Assembly (NCBI GenBank): GCA_041946965.1
Contig: JBHGBM010000009.1
Location: forward strand, 30,033 to 94,032
Direction of reading: 5' to 3'
Source of the DNA: JBHGBM01 sp041946965
GTDB lineage: Bacteria > Acidobacteriota > Terriglobia > Bryobacterales > Bryobacteraceae
DNA: 64,000 nucleotides
The translations under genes were made by a program, and so were the position numbers. Position 1 is the first letter of the stretch. Each line of letters opens with the position of its first letter. Of the stretch, positions 42,336-50,970 are shown piece after piece. The notes below the pieces were generated by a model that searched no databases, was not told the origin of the DNA, and saw only the letters and a program-made list of their open reading frames with translations.

Positions 42336-43175
42336 ATGAAAATCGGACTTGCCGTAGCCACCGCCGATGCGCTGCCGAGCGCCTTCGTGGTGTTTCGGGA
42401 CGACCTGTGCCGCTGCGTGGACCGCTGCGCCGCGCTGGGCTTCGATGGCGTGGAACTGGCGCTGCGCGAGGCCGCGCAGGTGGATGTGCCGGCGCTGAAG
42501 CGGCGTCTGGCGGCGACCGGCATGGAGGTGCCCTGTATCTCCTCGGGCCAGGTGTTCGCCGCCGACGGTCTCTACTTCACGCACCCGGACGCCGCCGTGC
42601 GCGAGCGGGCCGTGGAACGCATCATCGGGATGGTGCGCCTGGCGGCGGAGTTCGGCGCCAAGGTGAACACCGGGAGGGTTCGCGGCCTCGTGCATGCGGG
42701 GGAGACGGTGGCGGAGGCCAAGTCCCGCTACCTCGATTGTCTGCGCCGCTGCGCCGACGCGGCCGAGCCGCTGGGAGTGGAACTCATCGTGGAGCCGGTG
42801 AACCGGTACGAGATCAACTTTATCAACGACTGCGCGGAGGGCCTGGCGCTGGTGAAAGAGAGCGGGCGCGCCTGCGTGAAGCTGATGCCGGACCTGTTCC
42901 ACATGAATATCGAAGACGCTTCCTTCCGCCATGTGTTCGAATCGGGCAAAGACTACATCACCTACGTTCACGTGGCGGACTCCAACCGGCTGGCGCCGGG
43001 GTGGGGTCATATGCCGTTCGAGGAAGTGTTCCAGATCTTGGATGACGTCGGGTACAGTGGGTATCTCACCGCCGAGATCCTTCCAAAACCCGACCCGGAT
43101 TCGGCGGCCCGGCAGGCCGCCAGGTTCCTGCTCGCCCGGCTGAAACGGCCGGCGCCAGGCGCCGCTGCTGTGTAG
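42336..43175 (+). CDS. Sugar phosphate isomerase/epimerase-like TIM-barrel protein
   Basis: A 279-residue cytosolic AP-endonuclease-2-fold protein (xylose-isomerase-like TIM barrel). Conserved blocks: GFDGVELALREAAQVD, LIVEPVNRYEINFIND (metal Glu), LMPDLFHMNIED (Asp/His), YVHVADSNRLAPGWGH and GYLTAEILPKPD (C-terminal Glu). These suggest a divalent-metal ketose 3-epimerase or isomerase of the tagatose-3-epimerase kind. It starts one base after the isomerase stop, so the two probably act on successive sugar intermediates. The precise substrate is unknown. Confidence 0.88.
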   Translation: MKIGLAVATADALPSAFVVFRDDLCRCVDRCAALGFDGVELALREAAQVDVPALKRRLAATGMEVPCISSGQVFAADGLYFTHPDAAVRERAVERIIGMVRLAAEFGAKVNTGRVRGLVHAGETVAEAKSRYLDCLRRCADAAEPLGVELIVEPVNRYEINFINDCAEGLALVKESGRACVKLMPDLFHMNIEDASFRHVFESGKDYITYVHVADSNRLAPGWGHMPFEEVFQILDDVGYSGYLTAEILPKPDPDSAARQAARFLLARLKRPAPGAAAV

Positions 43176-43198
43176 GCTGCGGCCGGAGGGTTCGCCCA

Positions 43199-46100
43199 AT
43201 GAAACGAAGCTTTTGTTTTCTGTCGCTCATGGCCGCACTCCTGGTGGTCTTCCCGTCCGCCGTCCGCGGCCAGGAATCGCGCGCGGCGATTCTGGGCCGG
43301 GTTACCGACCCGAGCGGATCCGTGGTGGTGGGGGCGGCCATTGTGGTCACCAACGTCGGTACGAATGTCTCCACGCGCGTTTCGACTAACGAAGCGGGCC
43401 TGTACGAGGCGCCGTTCCTGCTTCCCGGCGAGTACCAGATCACGGCGGAGCTGGCGGGTTTCAAGAAGTACGAGCGGCGCGGCATCACGCTCAGCGTCAA
43501 CGGCCGCGTGAGCATCGACGTGCAGATGGAACTGGGCGGCGTCACCGAGACCATTTCCGTCACGGCGCAATCGCCGCTGCTGGAGACCGCTTCAGCGTCG
43601 TCCGGCGTGGTAGTGGAGAACCGGCGGGTGATGGAGTTGCCGCTGGGCTACAACAACCCGATGCAGATGTCGGGCATGGCGCCCGGTATGCAGCGGCGCG
43701 ATTTTCTGTGGAACGCGCAGCACACCACGCGCGGCCTGGATTACCAGGTCACTGGCGGCGTGGGCGGAAACGAATGGTCCATCGACGGCACGCCCAACAC
43801 TTCGAAGGGGCGCGGCCTGGCGCACCTGCCTTATGCCGATGCCATCGAGGAATTCCGCGTCTCCAGCACCACCTTCGACGCCTCCGAGGGCCATGCCACG
43901 GGCGCTTTCGTCAGCATGCAGTCGAAGGCCGGCGCCAACAAGCCGCACGGCGCGCTCACCGAGCAGCACTGGCAGCAGCGCTGGAACGCCACACCGACCA
44001 ATACCAACGCCGCGTACTGGGGCAAGATCCGGGCGGCCGAAGCGGCGGGCAACACGGCGCTGGCGCAGGAACTGCGTTCGCAGCCGAAACAGCCCTCCGG
44101 CCGTTCCAACAACTGGGCAGGCTCCATCGGCGGACCGGTCTACCTGCCCAAGATCTACGACGGCCGGAACAAGCTGTTCTTCTTTTTCGTGGTGAACGGA
44201 TACGCGGACCGGAACAGCGATCCCGCCTTCCAGCTTTCCACCGTGCCCACGGCCGACGAGCACGCGGGCGATTTCAGCCGGCTGCTCCGGTTCAACGCCA
44301 CGCGGTATCAGCTCTACGATCCGCTGACGACGACCTTCAACCCCTCCACGCAGCAGTACTCGCGGCTTCCCATAGCGGGCAACAGGATTCCCGCCAGCCG
44401 TTTCAATAACCCGCTCTACGACTTTTACCAGAAGGTCTACCCGCTGCCCAACAACCCTCCTCAAATGGACGCGGAGGGCAGAAACAACTACTTTAACGGA
44501 AGCCTGCCGTTCAACTGGGACTACTGGTCCATGCAGAACCGCATCGACTATGTGCCCACGGATAAGGACCGGTTTTTCGCGCGCTGGAGCTACAACCACT
44601 TCCACCAGGACTCCGACGACTGGACCTTCGAAACCCTGCGAGGGCTGCACACGCGCGATCTGATCCGCATCACCAAGATGGTGAACGCCGACTACGTGCG
44701 GACTTTCAGCGCCACCACCATCCTGAATATCGGCGCCGCGTACAACCGGCACCAGGGCGAGGACATGGTGCTGGGCGGAAGGAAGTACAAGCCCAGCGAG
44801 GTAGGGCTGCCCGCATATCTCGACCAGAAGGCCGGGGACCTGCACACGCTGCCCAGGGTGGACGTTTCCTCATACCGCTCGGTGAGCAACCCGGTGCGAA
44901 TGCTCAACCCCTACTCGCTCGGAACGCTGAAAGCCGAGGTTTCGAAGTACTTCGGACGCCACGGCCTGAAGGCCGGCTGGAACGGCCGCATGTACATCCG
45001 CGCGGAATCCGGGCCGGGATACACGTCAGGAATCTTCGGTTTCACCAACAACCTGATGCGCCAGACCTCCTCCACCACCACGGCCGGAGACCTGGGCCTG
45101 AGCTGGGCTTCGTTCATCCTGGGCATCCCCAACAGCATGTCCGTGGACACGAGCGACTCCCTGTACGCCAGCACCAGGTACCAGGCTCTGTTCGTGCAGG
45201 ACAACTTCCGCGTCAACGGCAAGTTGACTCTGAACCTGGGCCTGCGCATGGAGATCACCGGCGGCATCAAGGAACGGTTCAACCGGGGCCTTGCCGACTT
45301 CGACCCCGCGGCCGAGGTTCCCATCGCAGCCTTCGCGCAGGCCGCCTACGCGGCGAGGCCGCTGGCGGAGCGCCCGGCCTCGGACTTCATCGTGCGCGGC
45401 GGCCCTGTGTACCTGGGAACTTCCGGAAGGAACACCCTGACACAGGGCGTCACCAAGCTGCTGCCGAGGCTCGGGTTTGCCTACGCCATCAATAAGAAAA
45501 CCGTGATCCGCGGCGGTTACGGCGTGTACTTCGACGTGCTGGACAGCCACCGGCAGGGCATCGACCAGCAAGGCTACAGCCGCTCGACGTCCACCACCAT
45601 CACCACGGACCAGGGCGTTACGTACCTGGTGGGCAACCCCGCGCGCGGGATTTCGCCGCTCACCGACCCCTTCCCCCTGCGCTCCGACGGCACTCGTTTC
45701 AACACGCCGTTCGGAAACACGCTGGGAGCCTCCAGCTATCTCGGCAGCGGTTTCAGCTTTCTGCCGTACGGCTACGAGCCCGCCAGGTCGCAGCGCTGGC
45801 GCCTGGAGATCGGGCGGCAGATCACCTCGAACTCGATGTTCACGGTGGGCTACACCGGGTCCTGGGTGGGGAACCTGAGTGTCTCGCAGAACCTTCGTCC
45901 GCTGCCGGAAAAGTACTGGGCGAACGGCCTGGTGCGCAACGACGCGGTGGCCAACGACATGACGCGCAACGTTCCGAACCCGTTCGCCCTCAGCGGCATG
46001 TCCGCGCTCGCCGGCAGCAACCCGGTACTCTACCAGCGGCTCTCCACGTTGAGCTTTTTCACCTCCTCCACGGTTCAGAAACAACAACTGCTGCGGTCCA

Positions 46101-46834
46101 ACCCGCACATGACCGGGCTCACCAATGCGGCCAACCCTATTGGAAAGAACAAGAGCAATTCCTTCGAGCTGAGGTTTGAGAAACGCATGTCGCACGGACT
46201 GACACTGGAGACGCATTACGAATGGGCCCACACCATGATCCGGGACTGGTTCATCAACGAATACGATGAACTGCCCTCGTGGCGGGAGAGCGACGACTCC
46301 CGGCCGCATCGCTGGGTGGTGACCTCGCTCTACGAGTTGCCCATCGGCAAAGGGAAACCGGTGTTGAACCGCGGCGGAATCCTGAATGCCATCTTCGGCG
46401 CTTGGCAGGTGGGCGGGATCTGGCAGATGCAGAGCGGCGAGTGCATCGACTTCGGCAACCTGTTCTATTACGGCAACGACTACCGCGCCATCGCACTGCC
46501 GGACAGCCAACGCAACAAGGATCACTGGCTGAATACGGAGGGTTTCGAGCGCAACGCGAGCAAGGCGCCCTCAAGCTATCACCGCCGGGTGTTTCCGATC
46601 CGGCTGAACTGGGTGCGGACGCAGCGCCTCGCCATGCTGGACGCCAACCTTCAGAAAACCATCCGCATCCGGGAGGGTTTCCGCGCGGTGTTCCGCCTGG
46701 ACCTGCTGAATGCCGGCAACCGCCAGGTGCTGGGGAATCCGGCCACCAACCCGACGGCCGCCAATTTCGGCCAGATTACCGGCATCATCAACAACCCGCG
46801 CTATATTCAATTCCAGTTGCGTCTGGCGTTTTGA
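43199..46834 (+). CDS. TonB-dependent-receptor-like outer membrane protein with carboxypeptidase regulatory-like domain
   Basis: A 1211-residue outer-membrane protein. It has a signal peptide (FLSLMAALLVVFPSAVRGQ), a regulatory-like domain (AILGRVTDPSGSVVVGAAIV), a plug with LPLGYNNPMQMSGMAPGM and EWSIDGTPNTSKGRGLAHLP, and a barrel ending QFQLRLAF. It shares many blocks in order with the divergent receptor at 37031, so the two are paralogues under one control region. Two related importers may serve substrates of different length or form. It is followed 14 bases later by the first of three tandem GH43-like genes and has no SusD partner. Confidence 0.93.
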   Translation: MKRSFCFLSLMAALLVVFPSAVRGQESRAAILGRVTDPSGSVVVGAAIVVTNVGTNVSTRVSTNEAGLYEAPFLLPGEYQITAELAGFKKYERRGITLSVNGRVSIDVQMELGGVTETISVTAQSPLLETASASSGVVVENRRVMELPLGYNNPMQMSGMAPGMQRRDFLWNAQHTTRGLDYQVTGGVGGNEWSIDGTPNTSKGRGLAHLPYADAIEEFRVSSTTFDASEGHATGAFVSMQSKAGANKPHGALTEQHWQQRWNATPTNTNAAYWGKIRAAEAAGNTALAQELRSQPKQPSGRSNNWAGSIGGPVYLPKIYDGRNKLFFFFVVNGYADRNSDPAFQLSTVPTADEHAGDFSRLLRFNATRYQLYDPLTTTFNPSTQQYSRLPIAGNRIPASRFNNPLYDFYQKVYPLPNNPPQMDAEGRNNYFNGSLPFNWDYWSMQNRIDYVPTDKDRFFARWSYNHFHQDSDDWTFETLRGLHTRDLIRITKMVNADYVRTFSATTILNIGAAYNRHQGEDMVLGGRKYKPSEVGLPAYLDQKAGDLHTLPRVDVSSYRSVSNPVRMLNPYSLGTLKAEVSKYFGRHGLKAGWNGRMYIRAESGPGYTSGIFGFTNNLMRQTSSTTTAGDLGLSWASFILGIPNSMSVDTSDSLYASTRYQALFVQDNFRVNGKLTLNLGLRMEITGGIKERFNRGLADFDPAAEVPIAAFAQAAYAARPLAERPASDFIVRGGPVYLGTSGRNTLTQGVTKLLPRLGFAYAINKKTVIRGGYGVYFDVLDSHRQGIDQQGYSRSTSTTITTDQGVTYLVGNPARGISPLTDPFPLRSDGTRFNTPFGNTLGASSYLGSGFSFLPYGYEPARSQRWRLEIGRQITSNSMFTVGYTGSWVGNLSVSQNLRPLPEKYWANGLVRNDAVANDMTRNVPNPFALSGMSALAGSNPVLYQRLSTLSFFTSSTVQKQQLLRSNPHMTGLTNAANPIGKNKSNSFELRFEKRMSHGLTLETHYEWAHTMIRDWFINEYDELPSWRESDDSRPHRWVVTSLYELPIGKGKPVLNRGGILNAIFGAWQVGGIWQMQSGECIDFGNLFYYGNDYRAIALPDSQRNKDHWLNTEGFERNASKAPSSYHRRVFPIRLNWVRTQRLAMLDANLQKTIRIREGFRAVFRLDLLNAGNRQVLGNPATNPTAANFGQITGIINNPRYIQFQLRLAF

Positions 46835-46848
46835 AGGAAGGCTCCACG

Positions 46849-47784
46849 ATGAAAACAGCGATCGCAGCACTTCTCGTCTTCTCCGCCGCGGCATTCGCCG
46901 CGGGCGAGGTACTGGTCCCCGAGATCGACGGCCCGTGGTGGCAGGTCGCCGGCGACCCCGACTTGGGGAGGTACACCACTCCCAAGCAGCAGCCCGTGGA
47001 CTTCGCCATCTGGCAGGCGGCCGACGGCACGTGGCAGATCTGGTCGTGCGTCCGCGGGACGGCCTGCGGCGGCAAAACCAGGTTGTTCCACCGCTGGCAG
47101 GGCGCCAAAATCACCGACTCGAACTGGCAGCCCATGGGGATCGCCATGGAAGCCGACGCCGGTTTCGGCGAGACTCCGGGCGGCCTTCAGGCGCCGTACG
47201 TGATGAAGCTCGGGCGCGAGTATGTCATGTTCTACGGCGATTGGGAGAACATCTGCAAGGCCAGGAGCGTGGACGGCAAGACTTTCGCCCGGCAATTGCA
47301 GCCCAACGGTAAAGCCGGCATGTTCACGGAGGGCCCCGGCAACAACACCCGCGACGTGATGGTGATTCGCGTGGGCAAGCTCTTTCACGCCTATTACACG
47401 GCCTATCCGAACAGGCTCGGCGCCGATTATGTGCGTACGTCGAAAGACCTGAACGCCTGGAGCGCTTCGAAGAAGGTCGCCTTCGGCGGCGACGCGGGCA
47501 CGGGGCCGTACTCGGCGGAATGCCCGTTCGTCTACTACCACAAGGCGTCGGGCTACTACTACCTGTTCCGCACCCAACGTTACGGCCAAAATGCCCTGAA
47601 CCACATCTACCGCTCGAAGGACCCGACGAACTTCGGAATCAACGACGACCGCTTCCTGGTGCGAACGCTGCCGGTGGCGGCGCCCGAGATTGTGGAGCAT
47701 GAAGGCCAGCTTTATATCGCGGCGCTGCTCCCCAGCCTGAAGGGCATCCAGATTGCGAAGCTGAAGTTCGTTCCGAAAAAGTAA
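46849..47784 (+). CDS. Secreted GH43/GH32-like beta-propeller protein, copy 1 of 3
   Basis: A 311-residue exported protein (signal peptide MKTAIAALLVFSAAAFAAG) built like a five-bladed beta-propeller of the GH43/GH32/GH68 clan. The first blade carries VAGDPDLGRYTTPKQQPVDF with several acidic residues, followed by AIWQAADGTWQIWSC. Later blades carry YVMFYGDWENIC, CPFVYYHKASGYYYLFRTQR and APEIVEHEGQLYIAALLPS. Catalytic residues are not certain, and I do not know a characterised member. Two more copies follow directly. The start has a GAAGGAAGG stretch upstream. It probably trims oligosaccharides after or before uptake by the adjacent receptor. Confidence 0.78.
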   Translation: MKTAIAALLVFSAAAFAAGEVLVPEIDGPWWQVAGDPDLGRYTTPKQQPVDFAIWQAADGTWQIWSCVRGTACGGKTRLFHRWQGAKITDSNWQPMGIAMEADAGFGETPGGLQAPYVMKLGREYVMFYGDWENICKARSVDGKTFARQLQPNGKAGMFTEGPGNNTRDVMVIRVGKLFHAYYTAYPNRLGADYVRTSKDLNAWSASKKVAFGGDAGTGPYSAECPFVYYHKASGYYYLFRTQRYGQNALNHIYRSKDPTNFGINDDRFLVRTLPVAAPEIVEHEGQLYIAALLPSLKGIQIAKLKFVPKK

Positions 47785-47788
47785 CCGC

Positions 47789-48724
47789 ATGGCCAAGCTG
47801 CTGATTGCACTGTCGCTCATCCTGCCGGCGGCGGCCGCGGAGCCGGTCTTGGTTCCGAGGGTGGATGGGGAATGGTGGCAGGTGGCCGGCGATCCGGACC
47901 TCGGCAAGTACACGCATCCGAAGCAACAGCCGGTGGACTTCGCTATCTGGCAGGCGGCCGACGGCACGTGGCAGATCTGGTCTTGCATACGCAACACCAA
48001 CTGTGGGGGGAAGACGAGACTGTTTCACCGCTGGCAGGGCGCCAGGATCACGGACCGCGACTGGCAGCCGATGGGCATTGCCATGGAGGCGGACGCCGGT
48101 TTCGGGGAGACCCCAGGCGGGTTGCAGGCACCGCACGTGGTGAAGACCGGCGCGGAATACCGGTTGTTCTACGGCGATTGGGTGAACATCTGCCAGGCGA
48201 AGGGCGTGGACGGCAAGACCTTCGCGCGCCAGTTGCTGCCGAACGGGAAGTCCGGAATGTTCACCGAGGGCGGCGCCGAGGGCCACCCGCGCGACATCAT
48301 GATCCTCCGCGTTGGCAAGCTATACCACGGCTACTACACGGCTTACCCGAAGCGCCTGGGGGCCACGTATGTCCGTACGTCGCCGGACCTGAAAACCTGG
48401 AGTCCTTCAAAGATCGTGGCCTTCGGCGGCGCGGCGGGCACGGGACCCTATTCGGCGGAATGCCCGTTCGTCTACTACCACAAGGCTTCCGGATACTACT
48501 ACCTGTTCCGCACGCAGCGGTACGGCGAGAACGCGCAGAGCATGATCTACCGTTCCAGGGACCCGTTGAACTTCGGCGTCAACGACGACCGTTTTCTGGT
48601 GGACACAGTGGCGCTCGCCGCGCCGGAAATCGTGGAGCACGAAGGCCAACTTTACATCGCGGCCCTGTTGCCGAGCCTCAAGGGCATTCGAATCGCGAAA
48701 CTGAAGTTCGTTCCGAAGGAATAG
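47789..48724 (+). CDS. Secreted GH43/GH32-like beta-propeller protein, copy 2 of 3
   Basis: A 311-residue tandem paralogue of the preceding gene, aligned without large gaps through its whole length; by eye most residues are identical. The signal peptide is MAKLLIALSLILPAAAA. Differences gather in the third blade region (EYRLFYGDWVNICQAKGVD) and around EGGAEGHPRD, where copy 1 has EGPGNNTRD; these could tune specificity. It starts four bases after copy 1 with no strong Shine-Dalgarno sequence (AAAAGTAACCGC before the ATG), so it may depend on translation of copy 1. Confidence 0.78.
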   Translation: MAKLLIALSLILPAAAAEPVLVPRVDGEWWQVAGDPDLGKYTHPKQQPVDFAIWQAADGTWQIWSCIRNTNCGGKTRLFHRWQGARITDRDWQPMGIAMEADAGFGETPGGLQAPHVVKTGAEYRLFYGDWVNICQAKGVDGKTFARQLLPNGKSGMFTEGGAEGHPRDIMILRVGKLYHGYYTAYPKRLGATYVRTSPDLKTWSPSKIVAFGGAAGTGPYSAECPFVYYHKASGYYYLFRTQRYGENAQSMIYRSRDPLNFGVNDDRFLVDTVALAAPEIVEHEGQLYIAALLPSLKGIRIAKLKFVPKE

Positions 48725-48729
48725 GAGTC

Positions 48730-49671
48730 ATGAAAAATCATCTGGTCGCTTTTGCGCTATTGCTGCTGGCCGCGGCGTGCTATGCGGCGGAGCCGGTCCT
48801 GGTCCCGCGCGTGGAGGGTGAATGGTGGCAGGTGGCCGGAGATCCCGATCTCGGCAGGTACACCACTCCGAAACAGCAGCCCGTCGATTTCGCCGTGTGG
48901 CAGGCGGCGGATGGCGCCTGGCAACTCTGGTCCTGCATCCGCGCCACGGCGTGCGGCGGCAGAACCCGGCTGTTCCACCGCTGGCAGGGCGCGAAGCTCA
49001 CCGACCGCGACTGGCAACCCATGGGGATCGCCATGGAGGCGGACGCCGCCTTCGGCGAGACGCCGGGGGGCCTTCAGGCGCCGTATGTCATCAAACTCGG
49101 GCGCGAATACCTGATGTTCTACGGCGATTGGGAAAACATCTGTCTCGCCAAAGGCGTGGACGGCAAGACGTTCGCCCGCCAGTTGTTGCCCGACGGCAAA
49201 GCCGGCATGTTCACGGAAGGAGCGGGCGCAAACACCCGCGATCCGATGCTGCTGCCCATTGGGAAGGTCTTTCACATTTACTACACCGCGTTCCCGGAGC
49301 GAAAGGGCGCGGTGTACCTGCGCACCAGCAGGAACCTCACGAAATGGAGTCCTTCGAAGATCGTGGCTTTCGGAGGAACGGCCGGCACGGGACCTTCCTC
49401 GGCCGAGTGTCCCTTCGTCTACTACCACGCGAAGACGCGCTATTACTACCTGTTTCGCACCCAGCGCTACGGCCAAAATGCGCAGACCATGGTCTACCGT
49501 TCGAAAGACCCCGCGGCCTTCGGCGTGAACGATGACCGCTATCATGTCGCGACCCTGCCGGTGGCCGCACCTGAAATCGTGGAGTACGAAGGCGGCCTGT
49601 ACATCGCGGCTTTGCTGCCGAGCCTGAAAGGCATTCAGATTGCCAGGCTGGCATTCGTGCCCAGGCAATAG
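48730..49671 (+). CDS. Secreted GH43/GH32-like beta-propeller protein, copy 3 of 3
   Basis: A 313-residue third tandem copy with signal peptide MKNHLVAFALLLLAAACYA; the cysteine near its end (AAACYA) could allow a lipobox-like reading, though signal peptidase I cleavage is as likely. It follows copy 2 by five bases and has TAGGAGT before the ATG. Its sequence differs from the others mainly in HIYYTAFPERKGAVYL and YYHAKTRYYYLF. The same propeller motifs are kept. It is the sixth gene of the operon, before the MFS gene. Confidence 0.78.
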   Translation: MKNHLVAFALLLLAAACYAAEPVLVPRVEGEWWQVAGDPDLGRYTTPKQQPVDFAVWQAADGAWQLWSCIRATACGGRTRLFHRWQGAKLTDRDWQPMGIAMEADAAFGETPGGLQAPYVIKLGREYLMFYGDWENICLAKGVDGKTFARQLLPDGKAGMFTEGAGANTRDPMLLPIGKVFHIYYTAFPERKGAVYLRTSRNLTKWSPSKIVAFGGTAGTGPSSAECPFVYYHAKTRYYYLFRTQRYGQNAQTMVYRSKDPAAFGVNDDRYHVATLPVAAPEIVEYEGGLYIAALLPSLKGIQIARLAFVPRQ

Positions 49672-49689
49672 CCGGCCGGGCGGGCGCTC

Positions 49690-50970
49690 ATGAAAACCGT
49701 ACACCCCATCCCTAACCTGCGCTGGTGGATCGCCGCGCTGCTCGCCCTGGCTACAGGGTTGAGTTACCTGGATCGCCAAACCCTGCCGGTGGTAGCCACC
49801 GCCCTGCACGCCGACATCCCTCTCACCAACCAGGAGTTTTCGCGGCTGCAATTCATGTTTCTGCTCTCCTACGGGATCATGTACATCGGAGGCGGGCGGA
49901 TCGTCGATTGGGTGGGCACGCGGCTGGGCTATACGATCTTCATCGTGTGGTGGTCGGCGGCCACCCTGTTCCACGGCTTCGCGAACTCGGTGATGGGACT
50001 CGCGGCGGGGCGCCTGATGCTGGGATTCGGCGAGGGCGGCGGGTTCCCGGCTTCGGCGAAAGCGGTATCGGAGTGGTTTCCGGCGCGCGACCGCGGGCTG
50101 GCATTCGGCATCTTCAACACGGGCTCGAGCCTGGGCGCCATCATCGCGCCGCCGCTGCTCGCTCTGCTGATCACGAACCTGAGTTGGAGGTGGGCGTTTT
50201 TCATCACCGGGTCGCTCGGGCTGATCTGGGCGGCGCTCTGGTACTGGCTGTACGACCAGCCGCGGCGCCACGCGCGCATCACTCCGAAGGAGCGGGAGTA
50301 TCTGGCTGCCGAACTCCCCGCCCCCAGCGCCGGGCCGCGTGTCCCCTGGCTGCGGCTGCTCGCCATGCGGCAGGTTTGGGGGCTGCTGGCGGCGAAGTTC
50401 CTGTCCGATTCGGCGTGGTATTTCTTTCTGTTCTGGCTGCCGAAGTACCTGGCGGACGTCCGCGGGCTGAACGTGAAGGAAATCGGCGCTTTCGGCTGGA
50501 TCCCTTACGTCTTCATGGGCGTGGGAAGTTTCACGGGCGGCTGGCTTGGCAGCCACCTGATCCGGCGCGGCTTCAGCATCGACGCTTCGCGCAAGATCGG
50601 CCTGGCCATCAGCGCCAGCCTGATGCCCGCCTCGCTCCTGATCGCCTCTTCTCCGCTGCAATTTGCCATCGTGCTTTTCAGCGTAGCTATGCTGGGCCAC
50701 CAGTTCTGGGCCACGGTCCTGCAAACCTTGCCGGCGGACATGTTCCCGTCGTCCATCGTCGGCTCGGTGGCGGGCCTCATGGGCGGCGTGGGATCGTTCG
50801 GCGGAATGCTGTTCAACCTGTTGATCGGGGCAATGCTGGCGGGGGACGGCAACTACGCGCCGGTGTTCGTGATTGCGGGGCTGTTGCATCCGCTTTCGTT
50901 CGTGGTGGTGCTCTCGGTCATCCGGCGGATCAATCCCGTGCTGCCCGCAAGCTCAGCGGCCGCGCGCTGA
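49690..50970 (+). CDS. MFS transporter, ACS type
   Basis: A 426-residue inner-membrane transporter with about 12 helices. Family motifs: SYLDRQTLPVVATALHADI, VDWVGTRLG between helices 2 and 3, and GFGEGGGFPASAKAVSEWFP. It is the last gene of the plus-strand operon and starts 18 bases after the third propeller gene, so it presumably brings the released sugar, perhaps a sugar acid, into the cytosol for the isomerase at the front of the operon. Its last 18 bases overlap the end of the convergent SGNH/TPR gene. Confidence 0.9.
   Translation: MKTVHPIPNLRWWIAALLALATGLSYLDRQTLPVVATALHADIPLTNQEFSRLQFMFLLSYGIMYIGGGRIVDWVGTRLGYTIFIVWWSAATLFHGFANSVMGLAAGRLMLGFGEGGGFPASAKAVSEWFPARDRGLAFGIFNTGSSLGAIIAPPLLALLITNLSWRWAFFITGSLGLIWAALWYWLYDQPRRHARITPKEREYLAAELPAPSAGPRVPWLRLLAMRQVWGLLAAKFLSDSAWYFFLFWLPKYLADVRGLNVKEIGAFGWIPYVFMGVGSFTGGWLGSHLIRRGFSIDASRKIGLAISASLMPASLLIASSPLQFAIVLFSVAMLGHQFWATVLQTLPADMFPSSIVGSVAGLMGGVGSFGGMLFNLLIGAMLAGDGNYAPVFVIAGLLHPLSFVVVLSVIRRINPVLPASSAAAR

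Noticed and set aside
46849..49671. The three propeller genes as an assembly artefact
   Set aside because: The copies differ throughout, including in signal peptides and spacers, so they are real diverged duplicates.
34255..50970. A SusD-like lipoprotein near the receptors
   Set aside because: Each neighbouring gene was read; none has a lipobox start with TPR-like helical SusD pattern.
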